Assembly (NCBI GenBank): GCA_049970695.1
Contig: JBMFML010000006.1
Location: forward strand, 1 to 64,000
Length of the DNA: 64,000 nt
Source: UBA285 sp049970695
GTDB lineage: Archaea > Thermoproteota > Thermoprotei_A > Sulfolobales > Desulfurococcaceae
Direction: 5' to 3'
Made by a program: the position numbers and the translations under genes. The notes under the pieces were generated by a model. The model did no database searches. It saw only the letters and a list, made by a program, of their open reading frames with translations, and was not told where the DNA came from. Shown one piece after another: positions 15,936-25,059 of the stretch (the stretch's first letter is position 1; every line of letters starts with the position of its first letter).

Positions 15936-17927
15936 TTGGTAGAGCTGTCCAAGCTCTTCCTCAACAAGCCTGATGTGGGTGTCAAGGCGTTCATAGTAGT
16001 CCCCGTGGATTACGCCGACGAGCTGCTCAACGACCTCGTGCACAAGTCCCTCCTGGAGCCCCTTCCTGCTGGCGAGGTCTCCCGAGAAGTCGAGAAGCTG
16101 AAGAGTAGGCTGGAGCTCGCCCTGAAAGTAGAGAGGCTCGTTCAGGAGCTCTCTAAGAAGCTGCCTGGAGTCGTAGAAGTCGAGGTAAAGGAGCTGCCCT
16201 GGGACATTGACGAGGCTCTCGCCAAGCTCCACGCAGAGCTCAGCGAAACGCTCGAGGTAGTCCGGGCCCTAGAGGCCGAGGCAGGCAGGCTGGAGGAGCT
16301 CAGAGAAAAGCTCAGCGCGCTCAAAGCCCTGCTCTCCAAGGCGCGCGAGCTTGGCGTTAGCTCAACCGAGCTTGTTTTAGACTACGAGGGCCCCATGATA
16401 GTGGTTAAGACGCTTTACGGGAAGAGCGACGCCGTAAAGGCCATTGAAGGGGCTTCTCTCAAGACCTTACTAAAGATCGATGTCCCGCCAGACAAGCAAG
16501 TGGCCCTCGTGGTCTTTGATAGGGAGTCGTATGAAAAAGCAAAGCAAGAGGTCTCAAAGCTGGAGATCAGGCCGAGAGACCTCAAGGTTGCCGAGGGCGG
16601 CGACTTCGGCGCTGTAATCGATAGCCAGATAGCCGAGCTGGAGAGGGGCATTAGCAGCATTAGGGAGAAGATTAGGAGTGTCGTCGAGAGCAAGTCGTAT
16701 GAAATGGGGCTAGCGAAGATCCTAGCCGAGGGCGTGGCCTCTAAAGTCGGCGTGTTGAAGGAGGCGCTCGAGTCAAGGTACCTCACAGTAGTCGCTGGCT
16801 GGACGCTCAAGTCAAGGCTCGGCGAGCTGGAGTCCATTGTGAAAAAGCGAAGGGGGACTGTTGTAATCGAAGAAGCCTCCGAGCCACCTGTTGAATTCAA
16901 CAACTTGAGGCCTTTCAAGCCATTTGAACTCTTCACGGAAATAATGGGATACCCCTCTCCCCACGAGTGGGATCCAACACCACTACTAACCTACCTCTAC
17001 CTCATCTTCTTCTCACTGATGTTCCCGGACGTCGGCTACGCAATAGGCTTAATATTGGGCTCTAGGCTCGTCTTGCCGTACTTCGTGGAGAACAAGGAGA
17101 CGCTTTCGAGGCTCATCAAGATATCGACCTACGCTGGCATTGCAGGAGCTTTTGCAGGCCTGCTCTCTGGAAGCTTCTTTGGATCCCTACTGGGCTCGTA
17201 CATTTCAGCAGTGATACCACCAGTGTTGCCGAGCCTGCCTCCCAGGCTGGAGGCCTTGGAAGCCATAAGCTCGGCCATACTAAGGTACCTGGGACTCGCG
17301 CTGGGTGTGGGCTACTTCACGGTACTGCTCTCTCACAGCATTGGACTCTACAAGAACATTGCTGCGAGAAACAAAACCGGTGCGGCATCAGAGCTGATAG
17401 TTGTAGCGCTCATGATACTAGCGCCGCCTGCCATTAAAGCTACTATTGGGCTCAACACAGACGTATTAGGGCTGCTCCGCTTCGTTCCTAGCGATGTCTG
17501 CGTTAAGCTGGCCGCGGGGCTCCTAGTAGCCTATGCCTTGCTGAGATCCATTGCTGATAGGCCCTTTGGCGCTATGCTCTGGATATTTGACGTGCTTGGC
17601 GTAATGGCCGACGTGCTCTCTTTTGTTAGAATAGCTGGCATAGCAATAGGCAGCGCGATCATGGCCGAACTGCTGAACTCCCTCATACTAAACCTATACG
17701 CGGCATCAAGTGCTATTAGCGCGTTCTTAGGGTTCGCAGTCGGCTTCGTAGCTGCCGCCACCCTCCACGTAGTAAACCTCGGCCTGTCGTCAATAAGCCC
17801 CTTTGTCCACTCCCTGAGGCTGGTAATGTACGAGGTTTCATCAAAGTTCTACGAAGGCGGTGGAAGGAGGATTTCTCCCAAGGGCGTTAGGGGCTTCACG
17901 GTTAGGATAGGTGGAGGGGTCAAGTAG
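15936..17927 (+). CDS. atpI: A/V-type ATP synthase subunit I (a)
   Basis: 663 residues. Residues about 1-330 form the long cytoplasmic coiled-coil arm. The rest holds about eight membrane helices, beginning with LTYLYLIFFSLMFPDVGYAI. The essential stator Arg is in DVLSFVRIAGIAIGSA, and the C-terminal RLVMYEVSSKFYEGGGR box is typical. It forms the half-channels next to the K ring. Starts at TTG 15936. Confidence 0.93.
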   Translation: MVELSKLFLNKPDVGVKAFIVVPVDYADELLNDLVHKSLLEPLPAGEVSREVEKLKSRLELALKVERLVQELSKKLPGVVEVEVKELPWDIDEALAKLHAELSETLEVVRALEAEAGRLEELREKLSALKALLSKARELGVSSTELVLDYEGPMIVVKTLYGKSDAVKAIEGASLKTLLKIDVPPDKQVALVVFDRESYEKAKQEVSKLEIRPRDLKVAEGGDFGAVIDSQIAELERGISSIREKIRSVVESKSYEMGLAKILAEGVASKVGVLKEALESRYLTVVAGWTLKSRLGELESIVKKRRGTVVIEEASEPPVEFNNLRPFKPFELFTEIMGYPSPHEWDPTPLLTYLYLIFFSLMFPDVGYAIGLILGSRLVLPYFVENKETLSRLIKISTYAGIAGAFAGLLSGSFFGSLLGSYISAVIPPVLPSLPPRLEALEAISSAILRYLGLALGVGYFTVLLSHSIGLYKNIAARNKTGAASELIVVALMILAPPAIKATIGLNTDVLGLLRFVPSDVCVKLAAGLLVAYALLRSIADRPFGAMLWIFDVLGVMADVLSFVRIAGIAIGSAIMAELLNSLILNLYAASSAISAFLGFAVGFVAAATLHVVNLGLSSISPFVHSLRLVMYEVSSKFYEGGGRRISPKGVRGFTVRIGGGVK

Positions 17928-17928
17928 C

Positions 17929-17937
17929 TTTTTAAAC
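17929..17937 (+). promoter_or_regulatory. Internal promoter before the proteolipid gene
   Basis: CTTTTTAAAC directly after the atpI stop is the best TATA box in the operon. It puts a transcription start at about 17960, some 12 nt before the atpK ATG and just ahead of its GGGG. It would raise the amount of ring subunit over the others. Confidence 0.55.
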
Positions 17938-17971
17938 TCGCTTGCACCTACATACGCTGGCGGGGTTGTTT

Positions 17972-18463
17972 ATGACCGACTTGATTACAATGCTGGCATT
18001 CATAGGCCCTGGGCTCGCAGAGGGCTTAGCAGCCGTTGGTACTACAGTGGGAATAGCTCAAGCCACCGCATCGGGCATACCAGTCGTTGGAGAAGACCCC
18101 GGGCAGAGGGGCAGGGTGTTTGTACTGGCCTTCCTCCCAATGACGCAGACTCTGGTCTACGGCTTTGTCTACATGTTTTTAATGTACTTCATGATCCTTC
18201 CAGGCATGCTTGCAAAGCACGGTGGTGTGCTGCCACCCAACGTCGCTGGCGCCGTATTCGGCGTTAGCCTTTACGTAGGCCTAGCTGAAATGGCGTCTGC
18301 GTGGATGCAGGGGAGGGTGTGTGGCCAGGCGGCTGCCCAGCTAATCAAGACCAAGGGAGGAATATTCGGTACAGGCATAATCCTGGCAGCTTACGAGGAG
18401 CTCTTTGGTCTACTTGGAATGGTGTTCGGCCTAGTAATGGCATTCCTAGTCGCAGCTTGGTGA
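17972..18463 (+). CDS. atpK: A/V-type ATP synthase proteolipid subunit K, duplicated, Na+-type
   Basis: 163 residues, four membrane helices in two homologous hairpins. Aligned by eye with Enterococcus hirae NtpK, the Na+ ligands are present: LPMTQ (Leu61, Thr64, Gln65), SAWMQGRV (Gln110), and AAYEELFG (Glu139). The first hairpin has Met where a carboxylate would be, so there is one ion site per four helices. This predicts a Na+-driven ring with a low ion-to-ATP ratio. A TTG ten codons upstream (17942) is open, but would lie before the expected transcription start, so ATG 17972 is chosen. Confidence 0.9.
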   Translation: MTDLITMLAFIGPGLAEGLAAVGTTVGIAQATASGIPVVGEDPGQRGRVFVLAFLPMTQTLVYGFVYMFLMYFMILPGMLAKHGGVLPPNVAGAVFGVSLYVGLAEMASAWMQGRVCGQAAAQLIKTKGGIFGTGIILAAYEELFGLLGMVFGLVMAFLVAAW

Positions 18464-18487
18464 ACAATTGGCCAAGGACGCCTGCCT

Positions 18488-19078
18488 ATGAGCGTTGAAG
18501 AGCTCAGAAAGGCCGTCTTAGAAAAGGCCAAGGCGGAGGCCGACGAGATAATCAGAGAAGCCTTGAGGAGGGCCAAGGAAATAGTCGAGGAAGCCGAGGA
18601 GAAGAAAAAGCAGATCATTGAAAGCGAGAGAAGGAAAATCCAGGCCGAGCTTAAAGTCGAGGCGCGCATAGCCGAGGCGAGGAGGCGGGCCAGGATAATC
18701 GTAACATCGGCTCGCAGCGACTTCGTGAGAGAAGTAGAGAAGAAGGCAATAGAAAAACTCAAATCCCTCAACCCGGAAACCAGGAAGAGGTCCCTGGAGG
18801 CGCTGATGCTGGAGGCCTTGAGGGCCATTAAGGAAGTCTCGCCCCACGCGAGCGAGCTGGAAGTGTTCGTGGCTTCAGGAGACAAGGCCCTCGCAGCAGA
18901 GATACTGAGCAATATAAGCGGCTCCAAGTTCGTCATTCACGAAGACCCCTCTATTCTAGGAGGCGTGAAGATCTCTTGCTGCGAAGGCCAAGTCGTTGTG
19001 GACAACACCTACAATGCCAGGCTTAGCAAGGCCCTCAGCGTAGTCGTAAAAGAGATTTCAGAGGCCGAGAGGTCTTGA
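18488..19078 (+). CDS. atpE: A/V-type ATP synthase subunit E
   Basis: 196 residues: N-terminal coiled coil (about 1-90, rich in Lys, Glu, Ala and Arg) and a C-terminal globular part ending ILGGVKISCCEGQVVVDNTYNARL, the conserved subunit E tail. It is the second half of the peripheral stalk with the H/G-like subunit. ATG 18488. The stop overlaps the next start as TTGA. Confidence 0.9.
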   Translation: MSVEELRKAVLEKAKAEADEIIREALRRAKEIVEEAEEKKKQIIESERRKIQAELKVEARIAEARRRARIIVTSARSDFVREVEKKAIEKLKSLNPETRKRSLEALMLEALRAIKEVSPHASELEVFVASGDKALAAEILSNISGSKFVIHEDPSILGGVKISCCEGQVVVDNTYNARLSKALSVVVKEISEAERS

Positions 19079-19875
19079 CTTCTGAGGATGCCCGGTACGT
19101 AGTAATAGTCAGGCTCTCCAAGCCTCCATTTATCGAAGACCTGGTAAAGGCTGTTCTCGAAGAAAGCGACTTCGACGTGTCCAAGCTCCAGTCCCTGCCG
19201 TACGCGAGGCTCGAGCTGGCGAGAGTGCTTGCGGCGCGCGGCCTCAAGGAGCTCGACGACTCGCTGAGAAGCGCTTTCGAAGCCGAAGTCGGCGAGGTGA
19301 AGAGCCACCTGCCCCGGTCTTACGTCGGCGTCGCAGACGTGCTCATGGAGCTGAACAGCCTCGAGGGATACCCCGCCTTAATTAAGGCCGGGGCCCCGAC
19401 TCCCTACTCCGAGTGCAAGCAGGCCGAGTTCTCGTGCGTCATTAGAGTGTTTCTGCGCAGGCTAGCAGAAGCTATGGGGAGCACTGGGGAAAGCCCCGAG
19501 CCTCCGCTCCTAATAGTGGGGCTGGTTACCTACAGCATGTACGCCAGGCACGTTGAAGGCCTGAAGAAGCTGGGGCTTGCACCAAGCGTTTCGAAAGAGG
19601 AGCTGTACAGCGAAGTCCTCGGGCTAGCTGGGGGGAGCGGGGCCGTGTACTTCACCTCGGGTAAGAGCAGGCTAGATAGCCTACTGCACGTGTGGGCGAA
19701 AAACCCCGCTAAGTACGTTGCCGAGGAGGCGAAAGTGGTGTACGAGGCTTCGCAAACCAGCTTGTACTTCGCTGGAGGGCTCCTCAACATATTAACCCAC
19801 TTTTTCGTGACTAGGTTCTACGAAGGCAGGCTCTTGAGAATAATTGCTTCGAGGAGGCTTCTACATGGCTCTTGA
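19075..19875 (+). CDS. atpC: Probable A/V-type ATP synthase subunit C (diverged)
   Basis: 266 residues. It is placed between subunits E and F, the standard site of subunit C, which links the rotor stalk to the K ring. The sequence is diverged; the final NILTHFFVTRFYEGRLLRIIASRRL is compatible with the C-terminal helix of C/AC39 proteins, which often ends in an ENIRAI-like box. Two cysteines (CKQAEFSC) lie mid-protein. TTG start overlaps the atpE stop. I rely mainly on gene order for the name. Confidence 0.75.
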   Translation: MTSEDARYVVIVRLSKPPFIEDLVKAVLEESDFDVSKLQSLPYARLELARVLAARGLKELDDSLRSAFEAEVGEVKSHLPRSYVGVADVLMELNSLEGYPALIKAGAPTPYSECKQAEFSCVIRVFLRRLAEAMGSTGESPEPPLLIVGLVTYSMYARHVEGLKKLGLAPSVSKEELYSEVLGLAGGSGAVYFTSGKSRLDSLLHVWAKNPAKYVAEEAKVVYEASQTSLYFAGGLLNILTHFFVTRFYEGRLLRIIASRRLLHGS

Positions 19876-20197
19876 ACCTAGGAGAGTTGTTGTGCTTGCC
19901 AGCCGGGAGAAGGCGCCGTTTTACAGGCTTTTGGGCTTCGACAGAGTAGTAGAAATCGGTAAAGGAGAGCTCGCGCAGTACATCAAAGAGCTTAAAAGCG
20001 ACAAAAGCCTGGCAGCAGTGCTCGTTGAGGAGTCCCTCGCGAGAGAAGCGGGCATAGAGCTATTCGAACTGAACGAGAAGGGGTTTGGGCCTCTCATTAC
20101 TTACTTGCCTGATAGAGAGCCCTTTTTCAAATCCGACCCCCGCGCCTACTACTCAAAGTTCATTGCGCGCGTAATTGGCTACCAGCTGGGTGTTTAA
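19865..20197 (+). CDS. atpF: A/V-type ATP synthase subunit F
   Basis: 110 residues with the small alpha/beta fold of subunit F (VVVLASREKAPFYRLLGFDRVVEIG ... AAVLVEESLA). It is the regulatory subunit of the central stalk. GAGGAGG a few bases before ATG 19865 fixes the start; it overlaps the end of atpC by 11 nt. Confidence 0.85.
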   Translation: MALEPRRVVVLASREKAPFYRLLGFDRVVEIGKGELAQYIKELKSDKSLAAVLVEESLAREAGIELFELNEKGFGPLITYLPDREPFFKSDPRAYYSKFIARVIGYQLGV

Positions 20198-20198
20198 A

Positions 20199-21977
20199 GT
20201 GAGCTCGAGAATTGGAAAGATCTACAGGATCGCCGGCCCCCTGGTCGTTGCAACCGACATACCCTCACCCAAGATGTACGAAGTAGTGTACGTTGGCAAC
20301 GAGGGCTTAATAGGCGAGGTCATTGGTGTTCGCGGAGAAAAAGTGTTCATACAAGTCTACGAAGAGACCACGGGCTTAACGGTAGGCGAGAAGGTCGAAG
20401 CCACGGGCGAGCTCCTCTCCGCTGAGCTCGGTCCAGGGCTAATAGGCTCGATATACGATGGCCTGCAGAGGCCCGAGCTGGAAATAGCCAGGTTCTTGAA
20501 CGACATATTCATTAGGCGCGGAGCCAAGGTGAGCGCCCTCAGGAGAGATGTCAAGTGGGCCTACACCGCGGAGAAGAGCATTAGAATAGGCGATAAAGTC
20601 GAGCCGGGCGACGTCGTAGGCTACGTCCAGGAAACGCCCATTGTGACGCACAAAATCATGATACCACCTGGCGTCTCCGGCATCTTAAAGTGGAAGGCGG
20701 GTGACGGCGAGTACGCAGTAGACGACGTAGTCGCTGTTGTCGAGTCTGGCGAGAAGAGGTACGAGGTCAAGCTCTACCAGAAGTGGCCTGTGAGGATCCC
20801 GAGGCCCTTCAAGGACAAGCTACCTCCCACGGAGCCCCTGATAACAGGTTGTAGAGTAATAGACCTGATGTTCCCGCTGGCTAAGGGCGGTAAGGCAGCC
20901 GTACCTGGCGGCTTTGGCACGGGCAAGACTGTCCTCTTGCAGTCGCTCACCAAGTGGTCTCACGCTGACATAGCGATATTTGTTGGCTGCGGCGAGCGCG
21001 GCAACGAAATGGCAGACGCGTTGAAGAGCTTCGTAGAGCTCTACGACGTCAGGAGAAAGAGGCCCATGATGGAGAGGTCCGTCTTCATAGCTAACACAAG
21101 CAACATGCCTGTTGCAGCACGAGAAACAAGCGTAATGCTTGGCGTTACTATTGGAGAGTACTTCCGAGACATGGGCTACGACGTCCTACTCGTGGCCGAC
21201 TCGACAAGCAGGTGGGCAGAGGCTATGAGAGAAATAAGCGGGAGAATGGAGGAAATGCCGGGCGAAGAGGGCTTCCCCGCCTACCTCGCAAGTAGGCTTG
21301 CGGAGTTCTACGAGAGGGCCGGCAGAGTTGTTGCACTCGGCCGCCCGGAGAGAGTTGGCAGCGTAACTATAGTGGGCGCCGTCTCCCCACCTGGCGGAGA
21401 CTTCAGCGAACCCGTTGTCAGGAACACTCTCAGGTACATCCAGGCCCTCTACGCACTAGACTACGACTTGGCTACGCGCAGGCACTTCCCCGCAATAAGC
21501 TGGTTAATGAGCTACAGCTTGTACGTAGACTTTGTTAAAGACTACCTAAACGAGAGGTCGGCTGGGAGGTGGAGGGAGCTGCGAGACGCTTTCCTCAAGA
21601 TACTGCAGAGAGAGGCCGAGCTACTAGACATCGTTAGGCTAGTGGGGCCCGAGGCTCTGCCAGAAGAAGACAAGCTAATCCTAGAAGTAGCCAGGATGAT
21701 TCGCGAGGGCTTCTTGCAGCAAGATCTCTTCGACTTGAACGACGCCTACTCGCCGCTTGAAAAGGGGTTCTTGATAATGGATGCTATTTGGAGGTTCTAC
21801 GAGGCTGCCTCCTCTTTAATCAAAAGCGGCGTGCCTCTGTTCAAGATCAGGGAGTTGAAGTCTCCGTACATGGTCTACAAGCTGAAGCTCTACGCTCCAC
21901 ACGAAGTGGGAAAGGTCTACGCCGAGTACGTAGAGGCGCTGGAGCGCGAAGTGGCGAAGCTCAGAGGTGGTAGCTAG
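20199..21977 (+). CDS. atpA: A/V-type ATP synthase catalytic subunit A
   Basis: 592 residues. Walker A GGFGTGKT is at about 236-243, with the bulge region typical of A subunits before it. Other hallmarks are VFVGCGERGNEMAD, LLVADSTSRWAEAMREISGRMEEMPGEEGFP and VSPPGGDFSEPV. It binds and turns over ATP at the A/B interface. GTG 20199 lies six bases after GGGTG inside the atpF end; an in-frame TTG at 20175 is less likely. Confidence 0.96.
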   Translation: MSSRIGKIYRIAGPLVVATDIPSPKMYEVVYVGNEGLIGEVIGVRGEKVFIQVYEETTGLTVGEKVEATGELLSAELGPGLIGSIYDGLQRPELEIARFLNDIFIRRGAKVSALRRDVKWAYTAEKSIRIGDKVEPGDVVGYVQETPIVTHKIMIPPGVSGILKWKAGDGEYAVDDVVAVVESGEKRYEVKLYQKWPVRIPRPFKDKLPPTEPLITGCRVIDLMFPLAKGGKAAVPGGFGTGKTVLLQSLTKWSHADIAIFVGCGERGNEMADALKSFVELYDVRRKRPMMERSVFIANTSNMPVAARETSVMLGVTIGEYFRDMGYDVLLVADSTSRWAEAMREISGRMEEMPGEEGFPAYLASRLAEFYERAGRVVALGRPERVGSVTIVGAVSPPGGDFSEPVVRNTLRYIQALYALDYDLATRRHFPAISWLMSYSLYVDFVKDYLNERSAGRWRELRDAFLKILQREAELLDIVRLVGPEALPEEDKLILEVARMIREGFLQQDLFDLNDAYSPLEKGFLIMDAIWRFYEAASSLIKSGVPLFKIRELKSPYMVYKLKLYAPHEVGKVYAEYVEALEREVAKLRGGS

Positions 21978-23362
21978 TGGCTCTGCTAGTTAGGGAGACG
22001 AAGCAAGTAATAGGAGCCAGGGGCTCGCTGGTATTTGTCAAGTCGATGCCCAAGGTGTCCTACGGCGAAGTCGTTGAGCTAGATGTAGAAGGCGAGACGA
22101 GGCTGGGCCAGGTAGTAGACATCAGCCGCGAAGTAATGGTCATACAGGTATTTGGCTCATCGCTCGGCATTACACCCGGCAAGACCGTTGTCAGGCTCAG
22201 GGGCGAGACCCTCAAAATACCAGTTTCCACAGACATGCTCGGGAGGATCTTCAACGGGCTTGGCAAGCCGATTGATGGCGGGCCAGACATTGTGCCCGAG
22301 GAGTACTTAGACATCCACGGCAGCCCCTTAAACCCGGCTCTCAGAATACCGCCATCAGAGTTCATCGAGACAGGCATCTCGGTTATAGATGGCATGCTAA
22401 CACTCGTCAGGGGGCAGAAGCTGCCCATATTCTCGGGAGCGGGGCTCCCCCACAACAAGATGGCAATGCAAATTGTCAGGCAGGCGAGCGTGAAGACTGG
22501 CGAAAGCTTTGCAGTAGTGTTCGGAGCGGTTGGTGTGGCCTTTGAGGAGGCGATGTACTTCATAAACGAGCTCAAGAGCATGGGGGCGATTGACAGGACC
22601 GTGGCCTTCATAGCACCGGCTTCTGCACCACCTGTCGAGAAGCTCGCCCTGCCCAGGGTGGCCCTGACTACGGCCGAGTTTCTGGCGTGGAAGCACGACA
22701 TGCACGTCCTGGCGATCCTCACGGACATGACGAACTACTGCGAGAGCCTGAGAGAGATCTCGGCAGCCAGGGAGGAGGTCCCCGGTAGGCGTGGCTACCC
22801 GGGCTACATGTACACGGACCTCGCCACCATGTACGAGAGGGCAGGGAGGGTCCGCGGGAAGAAGGGTAGCGTGACTATAATGCCCATACTCACAATGCCA
22901 GACGACGACATAACACACCCAATACCAGACTTAACCGGCTACATAACCGAGGGCCAAATAGTCCTTTCAAGAGACCTCTGGAGGAAGGGCATATACCCAC
23001 CAGTGGACGTCTTCCTGTCTCTATCCAGGATGATGAAAGAAGGAATAGGGCCCGGCAAGACTAGAGAAGACCACCACCCCGTATTTTCTCAGCTAATATC
23101 CGCCTACGCGGAGGGGCAGAGGCTGAGAGAAATAGTGGCAATAGTCGGCACCGAGTCTCTAAGCGAGAGGGACAAGAAGTACCTAAAGTTCGCCGACGAG
23201 TTTGAAGTGAGGTTCATCAACCAGGGCGAAAACGAGAGGAGGAGTATTGAAGAGACTCTCGACATAGCGTGGGATCTGATATCAATGCTTCCCGAGGAAG
23301 AGCTCAAGATTAGAGATGAGCTCGTTAAGAAGTACCACCCGAAGTACAGGAGGTACAAGTGA
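21977..23362 (+). CDS. atpB: A/V-type ATP synthase subunit B
   Basis: 461 residues, the non-catalytic partner of subunit A. There is no P-loop: the equivalent position reads FSGAGLPHNK. Conserved boxes are LTDMTNYCESLREISAAREEVPGRRGYPGYMYTDL (partly quoted: TDMTNYCESLREIS) and PILTMPDDDITHPIPDLTGYITEGQI (quoted core: DDDITHPIPDLTGYITEG). GTG 21977 shares its G with the atpA stop. Confidence 0.96.
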   Translation: MALLVRETKQVIGARGSLVFVKSMPKVSYGEVVELDVEGETRLGQVVDISREVMVIQVFGSSLGITPGKTVVRLRGETLKIPVSTDMLGRIFNGLGKPIDGGPDIVPEEYLDIHGSPLNPALRIPPSEFIETGISVIDGMLTLVRGQKLPIFSGAGLPHNKMAMQIVRQASVKTGESFAVVFGAVGVAFEEAMYFINELKSMGAIDRTVAFIAPASAPPVEKLALPRVALTTAEFLAWKHDMHVLAILTDMTNYCESLREISAAREEVPGRRGYPGYMYTDLATMYERAGRVRGKKGSVTIMPILTMPDDDITHPIPDLTGYITEGQIVLSRDLWRKGIYPPVDVFLSLSRMMKEGIGPGKTREDHHPVFSQLISAYAEGQRLREIVAIVGTESLSERDKKYLKFADEFEVRFINQGENERRSIEETLDIAWDLISMLPEEELKIRDELVKKYHPKYRRYK

Positions 23363-24003
23363 GCAGCCAGATTATAAAGATCAGTAGGCCCACGAAAATA
23401 GAGCTCCTCAGGCTGAGGAAAAGGCTTGCCTTGGCGAGGAGGTACTACAACCTACTCAAGGACAGAGAAACCCTCTTGCTGCAGACCCTCAGGGACACTC
23501 TAGTCAAGCTCGTTGAAGCGAGAACGCGCCTGAATAAGCTGCTTAGAGAGGCAGCGGAGTCGTATAGCACTGCTCTGAGCATCTACGGCTGGAATTTCCT
23601 AGAAGCCCAGTCCAGGGCTGTGGGCTACAGGATTATCTTAAATGCCAAGTACAAAAACGTCCTTGGCGTCTGGACTCTACACTACGAGCCAGCTGCGGAG
23701 CCCCTGTCCGAGGCGCACTTAGTGCCCGAGCTCGCCCAGCTGCAGCTCGTTAGGGGCGACGTGGTCAAAACGCTGTCCGAGGTCATTAGCTACGAGAGGA
23801 CGATAGTCAACATCGGCATGGAAATTGCAAGGCTCAAGCGCATAGTCAACATGCTCGAAAAGGTCTACATACCCCGCTTAGAGAGGACAATTAAGTACTT
23901 GTCAATGAAGTTTGACGAGGCCTACAGAGAAGACGTGGTAAGAATTATTAGGATAAAGAGGATGCTCGAAGCCAGGTCGGTAGGCGAGGCTTCTAAGCGC
24001 TGA
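23359..24003 (+). CDS. atpD: A/V-type ATP synthase subunit D
   Basis: 214 residues forming two long antiparallel helices, with the conserved opening P-T-K-I-E-L-L-R-L-R-K-R-L-x-L-A-R and the closing LERTIKYLSMKFDEAYREDVVRIIRIK. It is the central rotor shaft. The GTG start overlaps the atpB stop (GTGA). Last gene of the operon; the next gene is convergent. Confidence 0.93.
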   Translation: MSSQIIKISRPTKIELLRLRKRLALARRYYNLLKDRETLLLQTLRDTLVKLVEARTRLNKLLREAAESYSTALSIYGWNFLEAQSRAVGYRIILNAKYKNVLGVWTLHYEPAAEPLSEAHLVPELAQLQLVRGDVVKTLSEVISYERTIVNIGMEIARLKRIVNMLEKVYIPRLERTIKYLSMKFDEAYREDVVRIIRIKRMLEARSVGEASKR

Positions 24004-24017
24004 GCTGGTAGGACTTC

Positions 24018-25028
24018 TCAGCCGAGGTATTCAGCGACGATGCTACCATACTGAAACAGCACTGGAGCCCCGCCCGTATGTATGAACACGACTGGTCCCT
24101 TGAACGCGCCTTTGTTTGCTAAGTCCATTAGCCCGTACATGGCCTTCGCTGTGTAGACTGGGTCGAGGATGAGGCCCTCGAGCCTGGCGGTTTCCTTCAT
24201 TACCTCTACGACCTCCCTCGTTATTACTCCATATCCTCCAAACCCGTACTCCTCGTAGATTACAACGTCGTCTTCGGAAAACCTGTAGCCGAGTCCCAGG
24301 AGCTTGCTCGCCGACTCGAGCAGCTCTATGCACTGCTTAGTAAGGTACTTAGCGCTACGCCCGACAGATATCCCCACGACCTCGGTGCCGCTGGCACCCA
24401 GCATTTTCAGGCCAAGTATAAGCCCTGCTTGAGTAGCGCAAGTTCCAGTTGCGTGCACAATGTGGCTTGGCTTAAACCCCCTTTCCAGCGACTGCTGGAG
24501 GATTTCCATGGCCGCCAGCGCGTAGCCCATTACTCCGTACTCGTTTGCACCTCCAGCGGGTACGATGTAGGGGCGCTTGCCAGCAGACTCCAAGTCCCTG
24601 GCGAGCTTTTTGACAAGCTCATCGGCTTCCTCGCGCGACTCGGCGTACACTATCCTGCCGCCGAGCAGCTCGTCGAGCAGTATATTGCCCTGCTTCTCGG
24701 GCTTGGCACTTGGGTGGTGCCTATAGAGGACAGCGTAGGCCTCTAGTCCAGCTCTTCTCGCAGCCGCGATAGAGAGCCTTACGTGGTTAGAGTGGTATGC
24801 CCCCAGCGTTATTATGGTGTCATAGCCCTGCGACAAGGCGTGGCCTATTATGAACTCGAGTTTTCTCGCCTTGTTGCCTCCCAGTGCTAGCTCCATTACG
24901 TCGTCTCTCTTAATCCACAAGTCTATTCTAAGCTTCTCGCCGAGCCTCTTTGCCTTTTCCAGCGGCGTGGGCAGTGTTACGAGCCTAAAGCGCGGGTAAG
25001 ACAGCACTCTCCAAATCAAGTAGTACAC
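24018..25028 (-). CDS. PLP-dependent D-cysteine desulfhydrase / ACC deaminase family enzyme
   Basis: 336 residues, fold type II PLP enzyme. The PLP lysine lies in LGGNKARKLEF, the next box LGAYHSNHVRLSIAAAR is the substrate-binding loop, and the glycine-rich phosphate loop is ATGTCATQAGL. Members act on D-cysteine, L-cysteate or 1-aminocyclopropane-carboxylate; sequence reading alone does not choose. The start is GTG 25028, though a TATA-like CTTTTAGG near 25046 would place the transcript start close to or just inside it, so GTG 25007 is an alternative. Confidence 0.85.
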   Translation of the reverse strand: MYYLIWRVLSYPRFRLVTLPTPLEKAKRLGEKLRIDLWIKRDDVMELALGGNKARKLEFIIGHALSQGYDTIITLGAYHSNHVRLSIAAARRAGLEAYAVLYRHHPSAKPEKQGNILLDELLGGRIVYAESREEADELVKKLARDLESAGKRPYIVPAGGANEYGVMGYALAAMEILQQSLERGFKPSHIVHATGTCATQAGLILGLKMLGASGTEVVGISVGRSAKYLTKQCIELLESASKLLGLGYRFSEDDVVIYEEYGFGGYGVITREVVEVMKETARLEGLILDPVYTAKAMYGLMDLANKGAFKGPVVFIHTGGAPVLFQYGSIVAEYLG

Positions 25029-25059
25029 CGCCGGGACTAATTCCTAAAAGCTCTGTGTG

